Assembly: GCF_001613505.1 (NCBI RefSeq) | Contig: NZ_BDCM01000004.1 | Span: forward strand, 62,001-126,000 | Length of the DNA: 64,000 nucleotides | DNA from: Nocardia mikamii NBRC 108933 | GTDB taxonomy: Bacteria; Actinomycetota; Actinomycetes; Mycobacteriales; Mycobacteriaceae | Direction: 5' to 3' | Shown: in pieces, positions 1 through 8,694 of the stretch | Layout: each line of letters starts with the position of its first letter | How positions within the stretch are numbered: position 1 is the first letter of the stretch | Program-made: the position numbers and the translations under genes | Notes under the pieces: generated by a model | What the model saw: the letters and a program-made list of their open reading frames with translations, nothing else | What the model was told of the DNA's origin: nothing | Databases searched by the model: none

Positions 1-548
1 TCCGCGGGCGGGAAGATCGGTTTGCCGACGGCGATCGAAATGGGGGTGTTGGTGCGGCCCAGGCGTTTCGGATGTCCCTTGGTCCAGACGCGCTGCGCAC
101 CCCAGATCGTCATCGGGACGATCGGGACCCCGGCCTCGACGGCCATCCGGGCGGCACCCGATTTGAATTCCTTGATCTCGAAGCTGCGGCTGATGGTCGC
201 CTCGGGATACACCCCGACCAGTTCGCCGCGGCGCAGATAGTCCACGGCCGCCTTGTAGGAGTCCGCGCCGGCCCCACGGTCGACCGGGATGTGCCGCAGC
301 ACGCGCATGATCGGCCCGGAGATCGGGTTGTCGAAGACTTCCTTCTTCGCCATGAACCGGATGTAGCGCTTCGGTGTCCGCGCGGGCAGGCCCGCGTAGG
401 TGAAGTCCATATAGCCGGTGTGGTTGATCGCGATGACCGCGCCGCCCTGCGCGGGGATGTTCTCAGCGCCCGTGACGTCGAATTTCAGTCCCTGTACGAA
501 GAAGACGGTCCGGGCCAGGCCGATGATCGTCCGGTATACGGGTTCCAC
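1..548 (-). CDS. 1-acyl-sn-glycerol-3-phosphate acyltransferase (PlsC family), 3' end beyond window
   Basis: Translation of the complementary strand from a GTG at 548 gives a PlsC-type acyltransferase, which transfers an acyl group to lysophosphatidate at the membrane in phospholipid synthesis. The catalytic HX4D motif is visible as NHTGYMD near residue 38, and the acceptor-binding motif is in the form PEATISRS near residue 105. The C-terminus is cut by the left edge of the window. The gene is divergent from the lipoprotein gene at 672. PlsC-like genes lie next to namH in M. tuberculosis, which fits the context. The substrate could instead be another lysolipid. The family call is firm; the exact substrate is not. 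Confidence 0.87.
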   Translation of the reverse strand, partial: MEPVYRTIIGLARTVFFVQGLKFDVTGAENIPAQGGAVIAINHTGYMDFTYAGLPARTPKRYIRFMAKKEVFDNPISGPIMRVLRHIPVDRGAGADSYKAAVDYLRRGELVGVYPEATISRSFEIKEFKSGAARMAVEAGVPIVPMTIWGAQRVWTKGHPKRLGRTNTPISIAVGKPIFPPA

Positions 549-671
549 AATTCCGCTAGCGTAGTCGCTGTCACATTTTCGCTACCGACCGCCGCACAGA
601 AAACGAGGTTCAGCGCAGTGGAAAGCCCCAATCCAGCATCGCGTGCAGGCGGCCGGAAACCACGAGGGGGT

Positions 672-1589
672 ATGGGCGTGGTGCTGCATACCGGACGGGC
701 GGCGCGATTCGGCAGGCGGTTCCCGGCGGTGCGGGCAGGTGGTCTGGCGATCGTGGTCGCGGGCATCCTCGCCGGATGTGATTCGCAGGTCGGCATCGAG
801 GGCACCGACTATCACAAGTCCGAGAATTCCCCCGCGGCAACGCAATCCGCCGCTCCGACGTCCTCGCGGATCGCCGCTCCCGCTCCGGCAGCGCCCGAAC
901 CCGCGGTAGCGGTGGCCCTCGTCACGGCCGATCCGCAGGCCACCGACGCCATGACCCGCTGGGTGACCGATCTGCGGCAACTCACCCCGGCGGAAATGGA
1001 AGCCAAGTGCTGGACGATGGCTCCCCGCAACGTCGAGACGATGTACTCCGACAAGCAGGCCATCGAGGCGGCGCTGGCCGAGCCCGGCAGTGACAACGGA
1101 ACCGCCCTCGTCTGGAAGTCGGCGAGCGGAGCCTCCGACGCGGTGACCGTCGTCGCCGAGCGAACCGATATCGCCACCGGATATGCCTGCCCACGGGTCT
1201 ACCCCGCCGGCACCGAGATCGGTTTCGGCACCGGCAGCGAGGCCCAGACCGCCGACGCCCGCCACATTGTCCGGCGCTATCTGTCACGCCAGACCGGACA
1301 TCTGATCGACGCGGCGGACCAGGAAAGCACCCATCCCCTGGTGTGCACCGCCGCCACCGCGTGGGATCCGAACGGCACCGGACGCACATCGCGCCCGCCG
1401 CTGGCCACGAATGCGGCCAAACTCACCTCGCCGAGCGCTTTCGCCGATCAGTCGCTCAGTTCCACGGCTCTGAACAGCACATACCTGTCCATATCCGCGA
1501 CGGTCACGGCGGGCGGCAGCCAGCAGGAACGGACATACACCGTGAAAGCGACGGACAACGGATACTGCATCGGCGACGTCTCGGCGTGA
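672..1589 (+). CDS. predicted secreted lipoprotein of unknown function
   Basis: This is a 305-residue protein starting at the ATG at 672. It has a basic N-terminus, a hydrophobic stretch and a lipobox LAGC around residues 32-35, so it should be exported and lipid-anchored on the outer face of the membrane. A low-complexity Ala/Pro/Ser linker (about residues 50-80) follows the anchor. The globular remainder holds several cysteines (for example EAKCWTM, YACPR, LVCTA, GYCIG) that could form disulfides. The open frame continues upstream to position 72, but that part lies opposite the acyltransferase gene and is not protein-like. I do not recognise the family. Confidence 0.8.
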   Translation: MGVVLHTGRAARFGRRFPAVRAGGLAIVVAGILAGCDSQVGIEGTDYHKSENSPAATQSAAPTSSRIAAPAPAAPEPAVAVALVTADPQATDAMTRWVTDLRQLTPAEMEAKCWTMAPRNVETMYSDKQAIEAALAEPGSDNGTALVWKSASGASDAVTVVAERTDIATGYACPRVYPAGTEIGFGTGSEAQTADARHIVRRYLSRQTGHLIDAADQESTHPLVCTAATAWDPNGTGRTSRPPLATNAAKLTSPSAFADQSLSSTALNSTYLSISATVTAGGSQQERTYTVKATDNGYCIGDVSA

Positions 1590-1681
1590 TACGCGGGAGC
1601 GGGCCAGCCTCATCGCGATAGCCCGCGGGTAACCGCAACGTCGCGAGATGACCGTGGGCGCGACGGCGATCCGCCTGCCGC

Positions 1682-2308
1682 TCAGACCAGTTCGGGGACG
1701 CGCAGATGCGCGAGGGCGACCTCGAAATCGCCGACTTCGAGCACGTCGACACCGGCTCGGCGGGTTCCTTCGCGGCGCAGGGTGGCGAGTTGTTCGCGAT
1801 TGCGTTCGACCGCGTCGGCGCTTTCGAAGGTCTCGCACGCGACACCGCGCCCGTTCGCCCGATCGACCAGCAGGCTCGTGCTGCAGAACCCCGGCATCTG
1901 TTCCAGTTGCGACGCCACCATGGACTTGTAGGTGTCGATCGCCGTGTCGAACCGGCTCGTATCGTCGGACTTGGCCCACGTGAGCTGGGCGCATGCGCCT
2001 TCGGGCAGGCGATGATCACGGTGCATGGCCGCGACCTCCCACTGCTCGACCCGCGCCGAATCGGCACCGAGCAGTCGGACGGCGCGATCACGCAGCGAAC
2101 GCACCCGATCGGCGCTCTCGCGCATCATCTCCTCGGATTCCCAGGACGTCGTCGCGATGCACCGACCGGACTTCCGGTCGACGAGCAACGACATCCCGAC
2201 ACAGCCGGGCATGTTCTCCAGGGCCGGCATCACCTCGTCGCGCATATGCGCGATTCCGGTGTCGATCGCGGAGGTCTTGGCTTGGATAGTCGTAGAACGT
2301 GCGTACAC
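1682..2308 (-). CDS. tandem-repeat protein with two ferredoxin-like (ABM-type) halves, function unknown
   Basis: This 208-residue protein is made of two similar halves. Each has the pattern of a short lead-in, then LExMPGxxxxSLLVDRxxGR, then xxxxxESADxxxR (MPGCVGMSLLVDRKSGR in the first, MPGFCSTSLLVDRANGR in the second). That pattern resembles antibiotic-biosynthesis-monooxygenase or dimeric alpha-beta barrel folds, so the two halves may form one pseudo-dimeric barrel. The GTG at 2308 is preferred because AGAGGAAG lies about 7 nt upstream; the longer frame to 2353 has no such site. It stands alone between the lipoprotein and namH. No catalytic residues can be assigned. Confidence 0.68.
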   Translation of the reverse strand: MYARSTTIQAKTSAIDTGIAHMRDEVMPALENMPGCVGMSLLVDRKSGRCIATTSWESEEMMRESADRVRSLRDRAVRLLGADSARVEQWEVAAMHRDHRLPEGACAQLTWAKSDDTSRFDTAIDTYKSMVASQLEQMPGFCSTSLLVDRANGRGVACETFESADAVERNREQLATLRREGTRRAGVDVLEVGDFEVALAHLRVPELV

Positions 2309-2504
2309 GGGTCCACTTCCTCTGTACTCGGGGCAGCGCCCCGGTGGCGCCACCGTGCACCTCTACACTGCGCCGGTCCGACGGCCAAGGCAATAGCTCG
2401 GAAATAACCGGTATCGAGGCCTTCGAAAGCGCCCCTCAGGCTGCGGAAGCCCGTTCAACCGCTACCCTGGGTGGCTGGTAGCCGGGTTCAGGAGGGACTT
2501 CTTC

Positions 2505-4088
2505 GTGCAGATCACCAGCGTCGGACATGCCGGATTCCACATCCGCACCGCGGCCGGGACGATCCTCTGTGATCCGTGGGTGAACCCGGCCTATTTCGCG
2601 TCGTGGATCCCGTTCCCGGACAACACCGGGCTGGACTGGGACGAGCTGGGCAACTGCGATTTCCTCTACGTCTCGCACCTGCATCGCGACCACTTCGACG
2701 CGAAGAATCTGCTCGACCACGTGAACAAGGACGCCACCGTCCTGCTGCCGGACTATCCGGTGCCGGATCTGCAGCGCGAACTGGAGAAGCTGGGCTTCCA
2801 CAAATTCTTCGAAACCCAGGACTCGGTCAAGCACACGATCACCGGCCGGGACGGGCACGAACTGGACATCATGATCATCGCGCTGCGGGCGCCGGCCGAC
2901 GGGCCGATCGGTGATTCGGGCCTGGTCGTCTCCGATCGCGAGACCGTGTGCTTCAACATGAACGACGCCCGGCCGGTGGATATGGACGTCCTGCACGAAC
3001 AGTTCGGCCATATCGACATCCACCTGCTGCAGTACTCGGGCGCCATCTGGTACCCGATGGTCTACGACATCCCGAGCAAGACCAAGGCGAATTTCGGCAA
3101 GCAGAAGCGGCAGCGCGGAATGGACCGCGCGCGCAGCTACATCGAGCAGGTCGGCGCCACCTGGGTGGTGCCCTCGGCCGGACCGCCGGTGTTCCTCGAC
3201 GACGAACTGCGCTACCTCAACGACGACGGCGAGAACCGCTACTCCGCCGACAACGGCAATATCTTCCCGGACCAGATGGTGTTCCTCGAGCAGATGCGCA
3301 TCCACGGGAATCCCGGTGGGGTGCTGATGATTCCGGGTTCGGTCGCCACGGTGCGCGGCAGCGCGGAAGGCTCCGCAGGGCGCGGGAAGGACCTGGATCT
3401 GACCCATCCGTTCGATCCGGCCGAGATCTACGACGACAAGGCCGGCTACATCGAGCGGATGGCGCAGCGCATGGCGCCGGTGCTGGAACGCGAGAAGGCT
3501 TCCTGGGCAATCGAAGACGGCACGCCGCTGCTTCCCCGGCTCAAGGAGCTGTTCGAACCGATCATGGCGCAGAGCGATCTGATCTGCGACGGGATCGGCT
3601 ATCCGGTCGGGCTCGTCATGGGCGACGAAACCGTGGTGCTCGACTTCCCGAAGCGGCTGGTGCGCGGGCCGATCGAGGGAGAAGGTAAGTACCGGTACGG
3701 GTTCCGCATCGCTCCGCAGCTGGTACGCACCGTGCTGCGCGACAACGAACCCGATTGGGTGAACACCATCTTCCTGTCGACCCGCTTCCAGGCGTGGCGG
3801 ATCGGTGGCTACAACGAATTCCTCTACACCTTCTTCAAATGCCTCACCGACGAGCGCATCGCCTATGCCGACGGCTGGTTCGCCGAGGCACACGACGATT
3901 CCGCCTCGACCGAGCTAGCCGGCTGGGAAGTGCAGCGACGCTGCCCGCACCTGAAGGCCGATCTGTCGAAATTCGGTGTGGTGGAGGGCAATACGCTCAC
4001 CTGCAATCTGCACGGCTGGCAGTGGGATCTGGAGAGCGGGCGATGCAAGACGTCCAAGGGGCACGAACTTCGTTCGCGCAAGTTGTGA
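2505..4088 (+). CDS. namH: UDP-N-acetylmuramic acid hydroxylase NamH (metallo-beta-lactamase fold plus Rieske domain)
   Basis: This 527-residue protein begins at GTG 2505 with AGGAGGG upstream. The N-terminal half is a metallo-beta-lactamase-like fold with SHLHRDHFD (HxHxDH, residues about 57-65). The extreme C-terminus carries a Rieske [2Fe-2S] site, with CPH near residue 478 and CNLH near 499. This architecture and length match NamH (Rv3818 in M. tuberculosis), which oxidises UDP-MurNAc to UDP-N-glycolylmuramic acid in the cytoplasm before peptidoglycan assembly. N-glycolyl muramate is known in mycobacteria, Nocardia and relatives, which supports the taxonomic call. It appears monocistronic. 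The alternative is another MBL-Rieske oxygenase. Confidence 0.85.
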   Translation: MQITSVGHAGFHIRTAAGTILCDPWVNPAYFASWIPFPDNTGLDWDELGNCDFLYVSHLHRDHFDAKNLLDHVNKDATVLLPDYPVPDLQRELEKLGFHKFFETQDSVKHTITGRDGHELDIMIIALRAPADGPIGDSGLVVSDRETVCFNMNDARPVDMDVLHEQFGHIDIHLLQYSGAIWYPMVYDIPSKTKANFGKQKRQRGMDRARSYIEQVGATWVVPSAGPPVFLDDELRYLNDDGENRYSADNGNIFPDQMVFLEQMRIHGNPGGVLMIPGSVATVRGSAEGSAGRGKDLDLTHPFDPAEIYDDKAGYIERMAQRMAPVLEREKASWAIEDGTPLLPRLKELFEPIMAQSDLICDGIGYPVGLVMGDETVVLDFPKRLVRGPIEGEGKYRYGFRIAPQLVRTVLRDNEPDWVNTIFLSTRFQAWRIGGYNEFLYTFFKCLTDERIAYADGWFAEAHDDSASTELAGWEVQRRCPHLKADLSKFGVVEGNTLTCNLHGWQWDLESGRCKTSKGHELRSRKL

Positions 4089-4111
4089 ACAGGGGCGAAT
4101 AGTTCACCGCC

Positions 4112-4933
4112 TCAGCCCGGCGCCAACCGGCTGAGCGACTCCCAGGCTCGATACCCTTCGGAGCGTGCCGCATAGAGTTCGGCGACCTGATCGAAGGAAG
4201 TGCCGCCCACGATCAGACGTCGCGGCGGATCGTCGAGTTCGACCAGTTTCATGATCACCGGCGCGGCCGAACTCGGCGCCGGCCCGGATTCGTCGCCCCA
4301 CATGCGTGCCAGCTCTTCACGCAGTGGCTCGTACTGCGGCAGGGCCTCGGTCGCGGTCGTTCCCGCGGTGAACAGGCCGGTGTCGTAGCCGCCCATCTCC
4401 AGATTGGTGACCTTGATGCCGAAGGGTTCGGCCTCCATCGCCAGGGCTTCGGTGAGCGAGGCCAGTGCCGCCTTGCCGGCTCCGTAGTAGCCGACGGCGG
4501 CCATACCGCCGGCGGTTCCCATCGAGGTGACCTGCAGGATGCGGCCGTGCCCCTGGGCGCGCAGCTGCGGCAGCACGGCCTGGACGACCCACACCGCGCC
4601 GAAGAAGTTCACATCCAGATGCGCGCGAATCTGGTCCTCGGTCGCCTCTTCGACCATGCCGTAGAGCATGCCGCCCGCGTTGTTCACCACGACGTCGAGC
4701 TCCCCGACCAGCGCGACGGCCCGCTCGACGACCTCGAATACGGCCCGGCGATCCGCCACGTCCAGGCCGAGCGGAATCAGCCGATCGGGATGCGCGGCGG
4801 CCAGATCCCGGAGCGGTCCGACATCGCGGGCGGTCGCGACCACTCGATCACCGGCATGTAGGGCGGCTTCGGTGAACGCACGCCCCAGCCCACGGGAAGC
4901 GCCGGTGATGAACCAGGTCTTACCGGTGGTCAT
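4112..4933 (-). CDS. short-chain dehydrogenase/reductase
   Basis: This 273-residue classical SDR has the NAD(P)-binding motif TGASRGLG near the N-terminus, the structural NNAGG motif, and a YxxxK catalytic pair (YYGAGK) after a serine-containing strand. The substrate is not evident. The ATG at 4933 is favoured over 4942 or the longer frame because GAGAGG sits 9 nt upstream of it. The gene is divergent from a TetR regulator at 5038, and two copies of one inverted-repeat motif lie between them. It is probably repressed by that TetR protein and induced by the SDR substrate or a related compound. Confidence 0.88.
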   Translation of the reverse strand: MTTGKTWFITGASRGLGRAFTEAALHAGDRVVATARDVGPLRDLAAAHPDRLIPLGLDVADRRAVFEVVERAVALVGELDVVVNNAGGMLYGMVEEATEDQIRAHLDVNFFGAVWVVQAVLPQLRAQGHGRILQVTSMGTAGGMAAVGYYGAGKAALASLTEALAMEAEPFGIKVTNLEMGGYDTGLFTAGTTATEALPQYEPLREELARMWGDESGPAPSSAAPVIMKLVELDDPPRRLIVGGTSFDQVAELYAARSEGYRAWESLSRLAPG

Positions 4934-4954
4934 ATCCCACATCCTCTCATAATG

Positions 4955-4967
4955 AGACGGTCCGTCT
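4955..4967. promoter_or_regulatory. candidate TetR operator 1 (AGACG-N3-CGTCT)
   Basis: AGACG GTC CGTCT lies within the perfect 15-bp inverted repeat GAGACGGTCCGTCTC (4954-4968), about 20 bp upstream of the SDR start. The same AGACG-N3-CGTCT arrangement recurs at 5007-5019. A repeated palindrome between a TetR gene and its divergent partner is the usual operator layout. TetR binding is inferred. Confidence 0.65.
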
Positions 4968-5006
4968 CGTCTCGACACAGTGTGCTGATCATTCCGCGAC
5001 GTGTCA

Positions 5007-5019
5007 AGACGACCCGTCT
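5007..5019. promoter_or_regulatory. candidate TetR operator 2 (AGACG-N3-CGTCT)
   Basis: AGACG ACC CGTCT repeats the half-sites and spacing of operator 1. The two centres are 52 bp apart, close to five helical turns, so bound dimers would lie on the same DNA face. The site is just upstream of the tetR start at 5038, which would allow autoregulation. Confidence 0.6.
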
Positions 5020-5037
5020 CGTCTCGTGTGAGCTGCT

Positions 5038-5652
5038 ATGGTCGACCGCGTGTCCGATACCGCGAAATCCGAACCGGCCGGCTCCCGGCGCAGCGAGAAG
5101 TCGCGGCAGGCGATTCTGAGCGCCACCCGCGACCTGCTCTCCGAGGTCGGATATCGGAAGGTCTCGATCGAGGCGATCGCCTCGCGTGCGGGCGTCGGTA
5201 AGCAGACGATCTATCGCTGGTGGCCGTCCAAGGGGGCGGTGATCTTCGAATCGTTCCTGGACCTGAGCGACACCGACGGAGAGGGCATTTCGCTGCCGGA
5301 CACCGGGGATATCGAGGCGGATCTGAAGCTCGTGATGCGGGCGACGGTCGCGGAATTCGCCGACGCGAAATTCGAGAAGCCGGTGCGGGCGCTCAACACC
5401 GAGATCATCAACGATGCGGAGCTGGCCGCGCAGTACGACCGGCAGTTGCGGCGTCCCGTCGACGACGCCAAGAAGGCACGGTTACGCAGCGCGCAGGCGG
5501 CCGGGCAGGTGCGCGCGGATGCCGACCTCGACCTGATGCTCGAAATGCTCTACGCCCCGCTATATCAGCGGTGGCTGCTGCGGTACGGGCCGCTCGACGA
5601 CGCGTATGCCGATGCGCTGGTAGAGCACACGCTGCGCGCCTTCCGGCCCTGA
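5038..5652 (+). CDS. TetR/AcrR family transcriptional regulator
   Basis: This 204-residue regulator has an N-terminal TetR helix-turn-helix at about residues 20-66 (AIASRAGVGKQTIYRWWPSK). The C-terminal helical ligand domain ends DALVEHTLRAF, typical of the family. The start is uncertain: ATG 5038 is used, but the in-frame GTG at 5050 is possible and no strong ribosome-binding site separates them. It is divergent from the SDR gene across a 104-bp gap holding two matching palindromes. It probably represses both genes; the inducer is unknown. Confidence 0.9.
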   Translation: MVDRVSDTAKSEPAGSRRSEKSRQAILSATRDLLSEVGYRKVSIEAIASRAGVGKQTIYRWWPSKGAVIFESFLDLSDTDGEGISLPDTGDIEADLKLVMRATVAEFADAKFEKPVRALNTEIINDAELAAQYDRQLRRPVDDAKKARLRSAQAAGQVRADADLDLMLEMLYAPLYQRWLLRYGPLDDAYADALVEHTLRAFRP

Positions 5653-5698
5653 AACCACGAAAGCGGTTCGCGCGAGCGCTGTTTCGCGGCAGCCGTCG

Positions 5699-6682
5699 TC
5701 AGGCCTGTTCGGTGGTGCGGCCCTGCGCGAGAACGCCGACGGCGGCGGCGAGCAGCGTCAGTACGCAGCCGACGACGGTCAGCACCGACAGGTGGGTGCC
5801 CGTCGGCGCGACGACATCCAGTACCACCGAACCGATGAGCTGGCCGGACACCGAGGTCAGGCCGAACAGGAGCACCCCGATCCAGCGCACGATCAGCGCC
5901 GCCACCGCGATGAAGAAAACCCCGATCGCGCCGCCGAGGTAGAGCCATGGTTCGGTGGGAAAGCCGGTGGGCCAACCGATCCGCGCGAGCTGCGCCGCCT
6001 CCACCACCAGCAGGCCCGCGGTTCCGGTCGCGAAATTGATCGTGGTGGCCGGCACCGGCCCGCCGACGGTCGCCAGCCGTCCGTTGACCGCCTGCTGCCA
6101 GGCCAAACCGAGTCCCGCCAGGGCGGGCAGCGCGATCAGCAGATAGGCCGCGCCCGCGCCGGAACCGGATTCGCCGCCGGAGCGCCCCAGGGCGGCAACA
6201 CCGACCGCGGCGACCGCGAGTGCCGCCGCACCGAGCCGCACCGGCGTCACGGGCGTGACGCCGGCCGGGCTCACACCCAGACGGTCCACGACGAGACCGC
6301 TGGTCAACTGACCGGCGACCACCGCGATCGTGAAGGCGGTGACACCGATCGTGGCCACGGACAATCCTTGACAGGCAACGAAGAACGCGCCGCACAGACC
6401 GCCCAGCAGATGCCACCACCGCAGCGAGCCGGCGTGCACAGAGCGGCGGATCGCGGCCAGACCGGTGCGCATCCGCCCGCTGAAACCGCTGACGATCAGG
6501 AGCAGGATCAGACCGGAGCCGAAACTGATGACCGCCGCGGCGATTCCGTCGTTCAGCCGATCGCCGAGATCACCGTTGATTCGCGCCTGGACCGCCACAC
6601 CGGCGCCGCAGCACAGGCCCAGCAGGACACCGATCCAGCGCCGCACGTCGGTTCGTTCACGGGCCGCGGTCATATCCGCCAC
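5699..6682 (-). CDS. DMT-superfamily inner-membrane transporter (DUF606/YdcZ-like)
   Basis: This 327-residue hydrophobic protein has about ten predicted membrane segments in two similar halves, as in drug/metabolite transporters. In the first half QARINGDLG follows helix 1 and is echoed in the second half by QQAVNGRLA. That N-G-x-L pattern is characteristic of the YdcZ/DUF606 branch. The start may be GTG 6682 or ATG 6673. It is convergent with tetR and lies 42 bp beyond the stop of the GGDEF/EAL gene on the same strand. The substrate is not predictable. Confidence 0.8.
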   Translation of the reverse strand: MADMTAARERTDVRRWIGVLLGLCCGAGVAVQARINGDLGDRLNDGIAAAVISFGSGLILLLIVSGFSGRMRTGLAAIRRSVHAGSLRWWHLLGGLCGAFFVACQGLSVATIGVTAFTIAVVAGQLTSGLVVDRLGVSPAGVTPVTPVRLGAAALAVAAVGVAALGRSGGESGSGAGAAYLLIALPALAGLGLAWQQAVNGRLATVGGPVPATTINFATGTAGLLVVEAAQLARIGWPTGFPTEPWLYLGGAIGVFFIAVAALIVRWIGVLLFGLTSVSGQLIGSVVLDVVAPTGTHLSVLTVVGCVLTLLAAAVGVLAQGRTTEQA

Positions 6683-6724
6683 GGTAGTGGGTCCGGCCGA
6701 GCCGATGCCGCATCCCTGATCGGG

Positions 6725-8638
6725 TCAGCTGCGACGGATCGAGCTCTCCGGATCGAAACCGTTGTTGTCCAACGGGACCCAGCCCTTGGCGGCGAGATCC
6801 CGATCGGTCGCACCGGCGCCGACCAGCCCGCGGTTGGAGTTCATATCGCTGATCAGCTCGGAGACCGGATGCGAATCGCTGTAGTGATAGCCCTGGGCGA
6901 GCGCGAAGCCGAGTTCGGTCAGCACGGCCGCCTGGTATTCGGTTTCCACACCCTCGGCGATCACCTGCAGATCCAGCGACTTGCTCAGTGCCGCAATCAC
7001 TCCCAGCAGCGGCGGGGCGGGCGAATCGGACCGGATCGCGGCGACGAACGACTGGTCGACCTTGAGAATGTCGCTGGGGATGGTGGCCAATCGGCTCAGC
7101 GAGGAGTAGCCGGTGCCGAAATCGTCGATGGCGATCCGAACGCCGCTGTCGCGCAATTGGTGCAGATTCGCGATAGCGGTCTGGGATTCGGCTGCCAGTT
7201 CGCTCTCGGTGACCTCCAGGACGAGCTGATCGGCCGGCCAGCCGGTATCGGCGAGGATGCCCGAGACCCGGTCGGCATAGTTGCTCTCGGCCAATTCGAG
7301 ACCGCTGACGTTGACGTTCAGGGTCAGATCGAGCTGGGCGAAGGTTTGTTGCAGCCGGGCCGCATCGGCACACGCGCGCCGCAGGACCAGCTCGTCGAGG
7401 TCGGAGATCAGGTCGTATTCCTCGGCGACCCGGATCAGCCCCTCGGTGGTCACATCGGGCTGAGCGTTGGACGACCAGCGCAGCAGCGCCTCCACGCCGA
7501 CCGCCTGGGCGCCGTCCTCACCGAGACTCACGATGGGCTGATAGTGCACGTCCAGCGCACCGGTATCGATGGCCTCGCGCAGTTCGACCGCCAGCGGCAG
7601 CTGCCGCGACGACTCCAGCACCGTGCGGTTGCGCCCGGCCTGCTTGGCTCGGTACAGACCCACGTCGGCGCGGCTGACCAGCAGCGATCCGGATTCGCCG
7701 GGCTGCCAGGAGGTGACACCCGCCGAACATCCCGTGGTGACCGCGGCACGCAGCTGTTCGGTCAGCAGGATCGCGGCCTGTTCGGTGGTGTTGGGCAACA
7801 ACAGCGCGAACGCGTCGCCGCCGTATCGGGCCAGCAATTGATCCGGGCCCAGCAGTTTCGACCAGGTGTCACCGACACGCTTCAGCACGGCATCGCCCGC
7901 GCGATGCCCGAGATGATCGTTGATCTTCTGGAACCGGTCCAGGTCGACCAGGACCAGCGCCAAGCCCTGCCCGGTCCGCCCGGCATGTCCGATGGCGCCG
8001 TTGAGCGCACGATCGAAACCGCGGCGGTTCAACAACCCGGTGAGAGTATCGATATCGGCGTCCGAGGCCATCCGGGTGAGGATGCCGACCACGATGCCGA
8101 CGCCGACCGTGATACCGGCCGGAATGATGCCCGACCACCAGGGCAGACCCCGGGACGGCACCACCCACAGACAGAGCACGACCGCGAAGCCCACGTGCGC
8201 CCCGGCCAGCCGCCAGGCGAAGAAGATCGCGGCATCGGCGGCGACGAAGACGTAGAAGGCGGCGAGCGTGATCGCGCCGACGGTGTTCGGGAACCAGTGC
8301 ACGGCGATGGTGACCAGCACGGTCGCCACCGCGACATACCCGTGGTGCACCCAGTGCGGCTGACGTGGGCCCCAGATCAGCAGGCTCACGCCGAGCAACA
8401 GCGCGACCGCGGCGGCCGAGCCGACCAGCGGGCGGTTGCCCTCGTCTCCCGGTGCGATGGCAGTGATCAGCAGGCCCAGGACCCCACCCATGACGTAGAA
8501 CGCCCCGGTGGTCCGAGCCATGACCATTGCCGTCGCCAGCGCCGATGCCGCCCGAACCTGCGTGCGGGTATCGCCGCGAGACCCGAGTCCTCGCACGCCG
8601 TCCAGCCTAGACAACGCGGTGCATAGCCATAGTGACAA
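6725..8638 (-). CDS. membrane-anchored GGDEF/EAL cyclic-di-GMP protein with degenerate cyclase motif
   Basis: This protein of up to 637 residues has an N-terminal membrane region of about five segments (residues about 40-180), then a GGDEF domain (about 190-340) and an EAL domain (about 355-610). The EAL domain keeps the expected phosphodiesterase residues: VEALLRW, NVNVSG, LEVTES, IDDFGTGYSSLS, LKVDQSF, IAEGVET and AQGY. The cyclase signature reads YGGDAF instead of GGDEF, replacing the metal-binding glutamate. The likely activity is therefore c-di-GMP hydrolysis, with the GGDEF-like domain perhaps binding GTP as a regulator. The start is uncertain, since no clear ribosome-binding site precedes 8638. 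Confidence 0.88.
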   Translation of the reverse strand: MSLWLCTALSRLDGVRGLGSRGDTRTQVRAASALATAMVMARTTGAFYVMGGVLGLLITAIAPGDEGNRPLVGSAAAVALLLGVSLLIWGPRQPHWVHHGYVAVATVLVTIAVHWFPNTVGAITLAAFYVFVAADAAIFFAWRLAGAHVGFAVVLCLWVVPSRGLPWWSGIIPAGITVGVGIVVGILTRMASDADIDTLTGLLNRRGFDRALNGAIGHAGRTGQGLALVLVDLDRFQKINDHLGHRAGDAVLKRVGDTWSKLLGPDQLLARYGGDAFALLLPNTTEQAAILLTEQLRAAVTTGCSAGVTSWQPGESGSLLVSRADVGLYRAKQAGRNRTVLESSRQLPLAVELREAIDTGALDVHYQPIVSLGEDGAQAVGVEALLRWSSNAQPDVTTEGLIRVAEEYDLISDLDELVLRRACADAARLQQTFAQLDLTLNVNVSGLELAESNYADRVSGILADTGWPADQLVLEVTESELAAESQTAIANLHQLRDSGVRIAIDDFGTGYSSLSRLATIPSDILKVDQSFVAAIRSDSPAPPLLGVIAALSKSLDLQVIAEGVETEYQAAVLTELGFALAQGYHYSDSHPVSELISDMNSNRGLVGAGATDRDLAAKGWVPLDNNGFDPESSIRRS

Positions 8639-8694
8639 CCGCCGGATTCGAGGCCGAAGTCACCGCTGCCGCGCCGCGATCATCACCGCGACCG

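Noticed and set aside
72..671. N-terminal extension of the lipoprotein to position 72
   Set aside because: It runs opposite the acyltransferase gene. The lipobox and signal fit only the ATG at 672.
5792..8626. 944-codon open frame on the + strand
   Set aside because: It is antisense to the DMT transporter and GGDEF/EAL genes. The product is Gln/Arg/Asp-rich shadow sequence.
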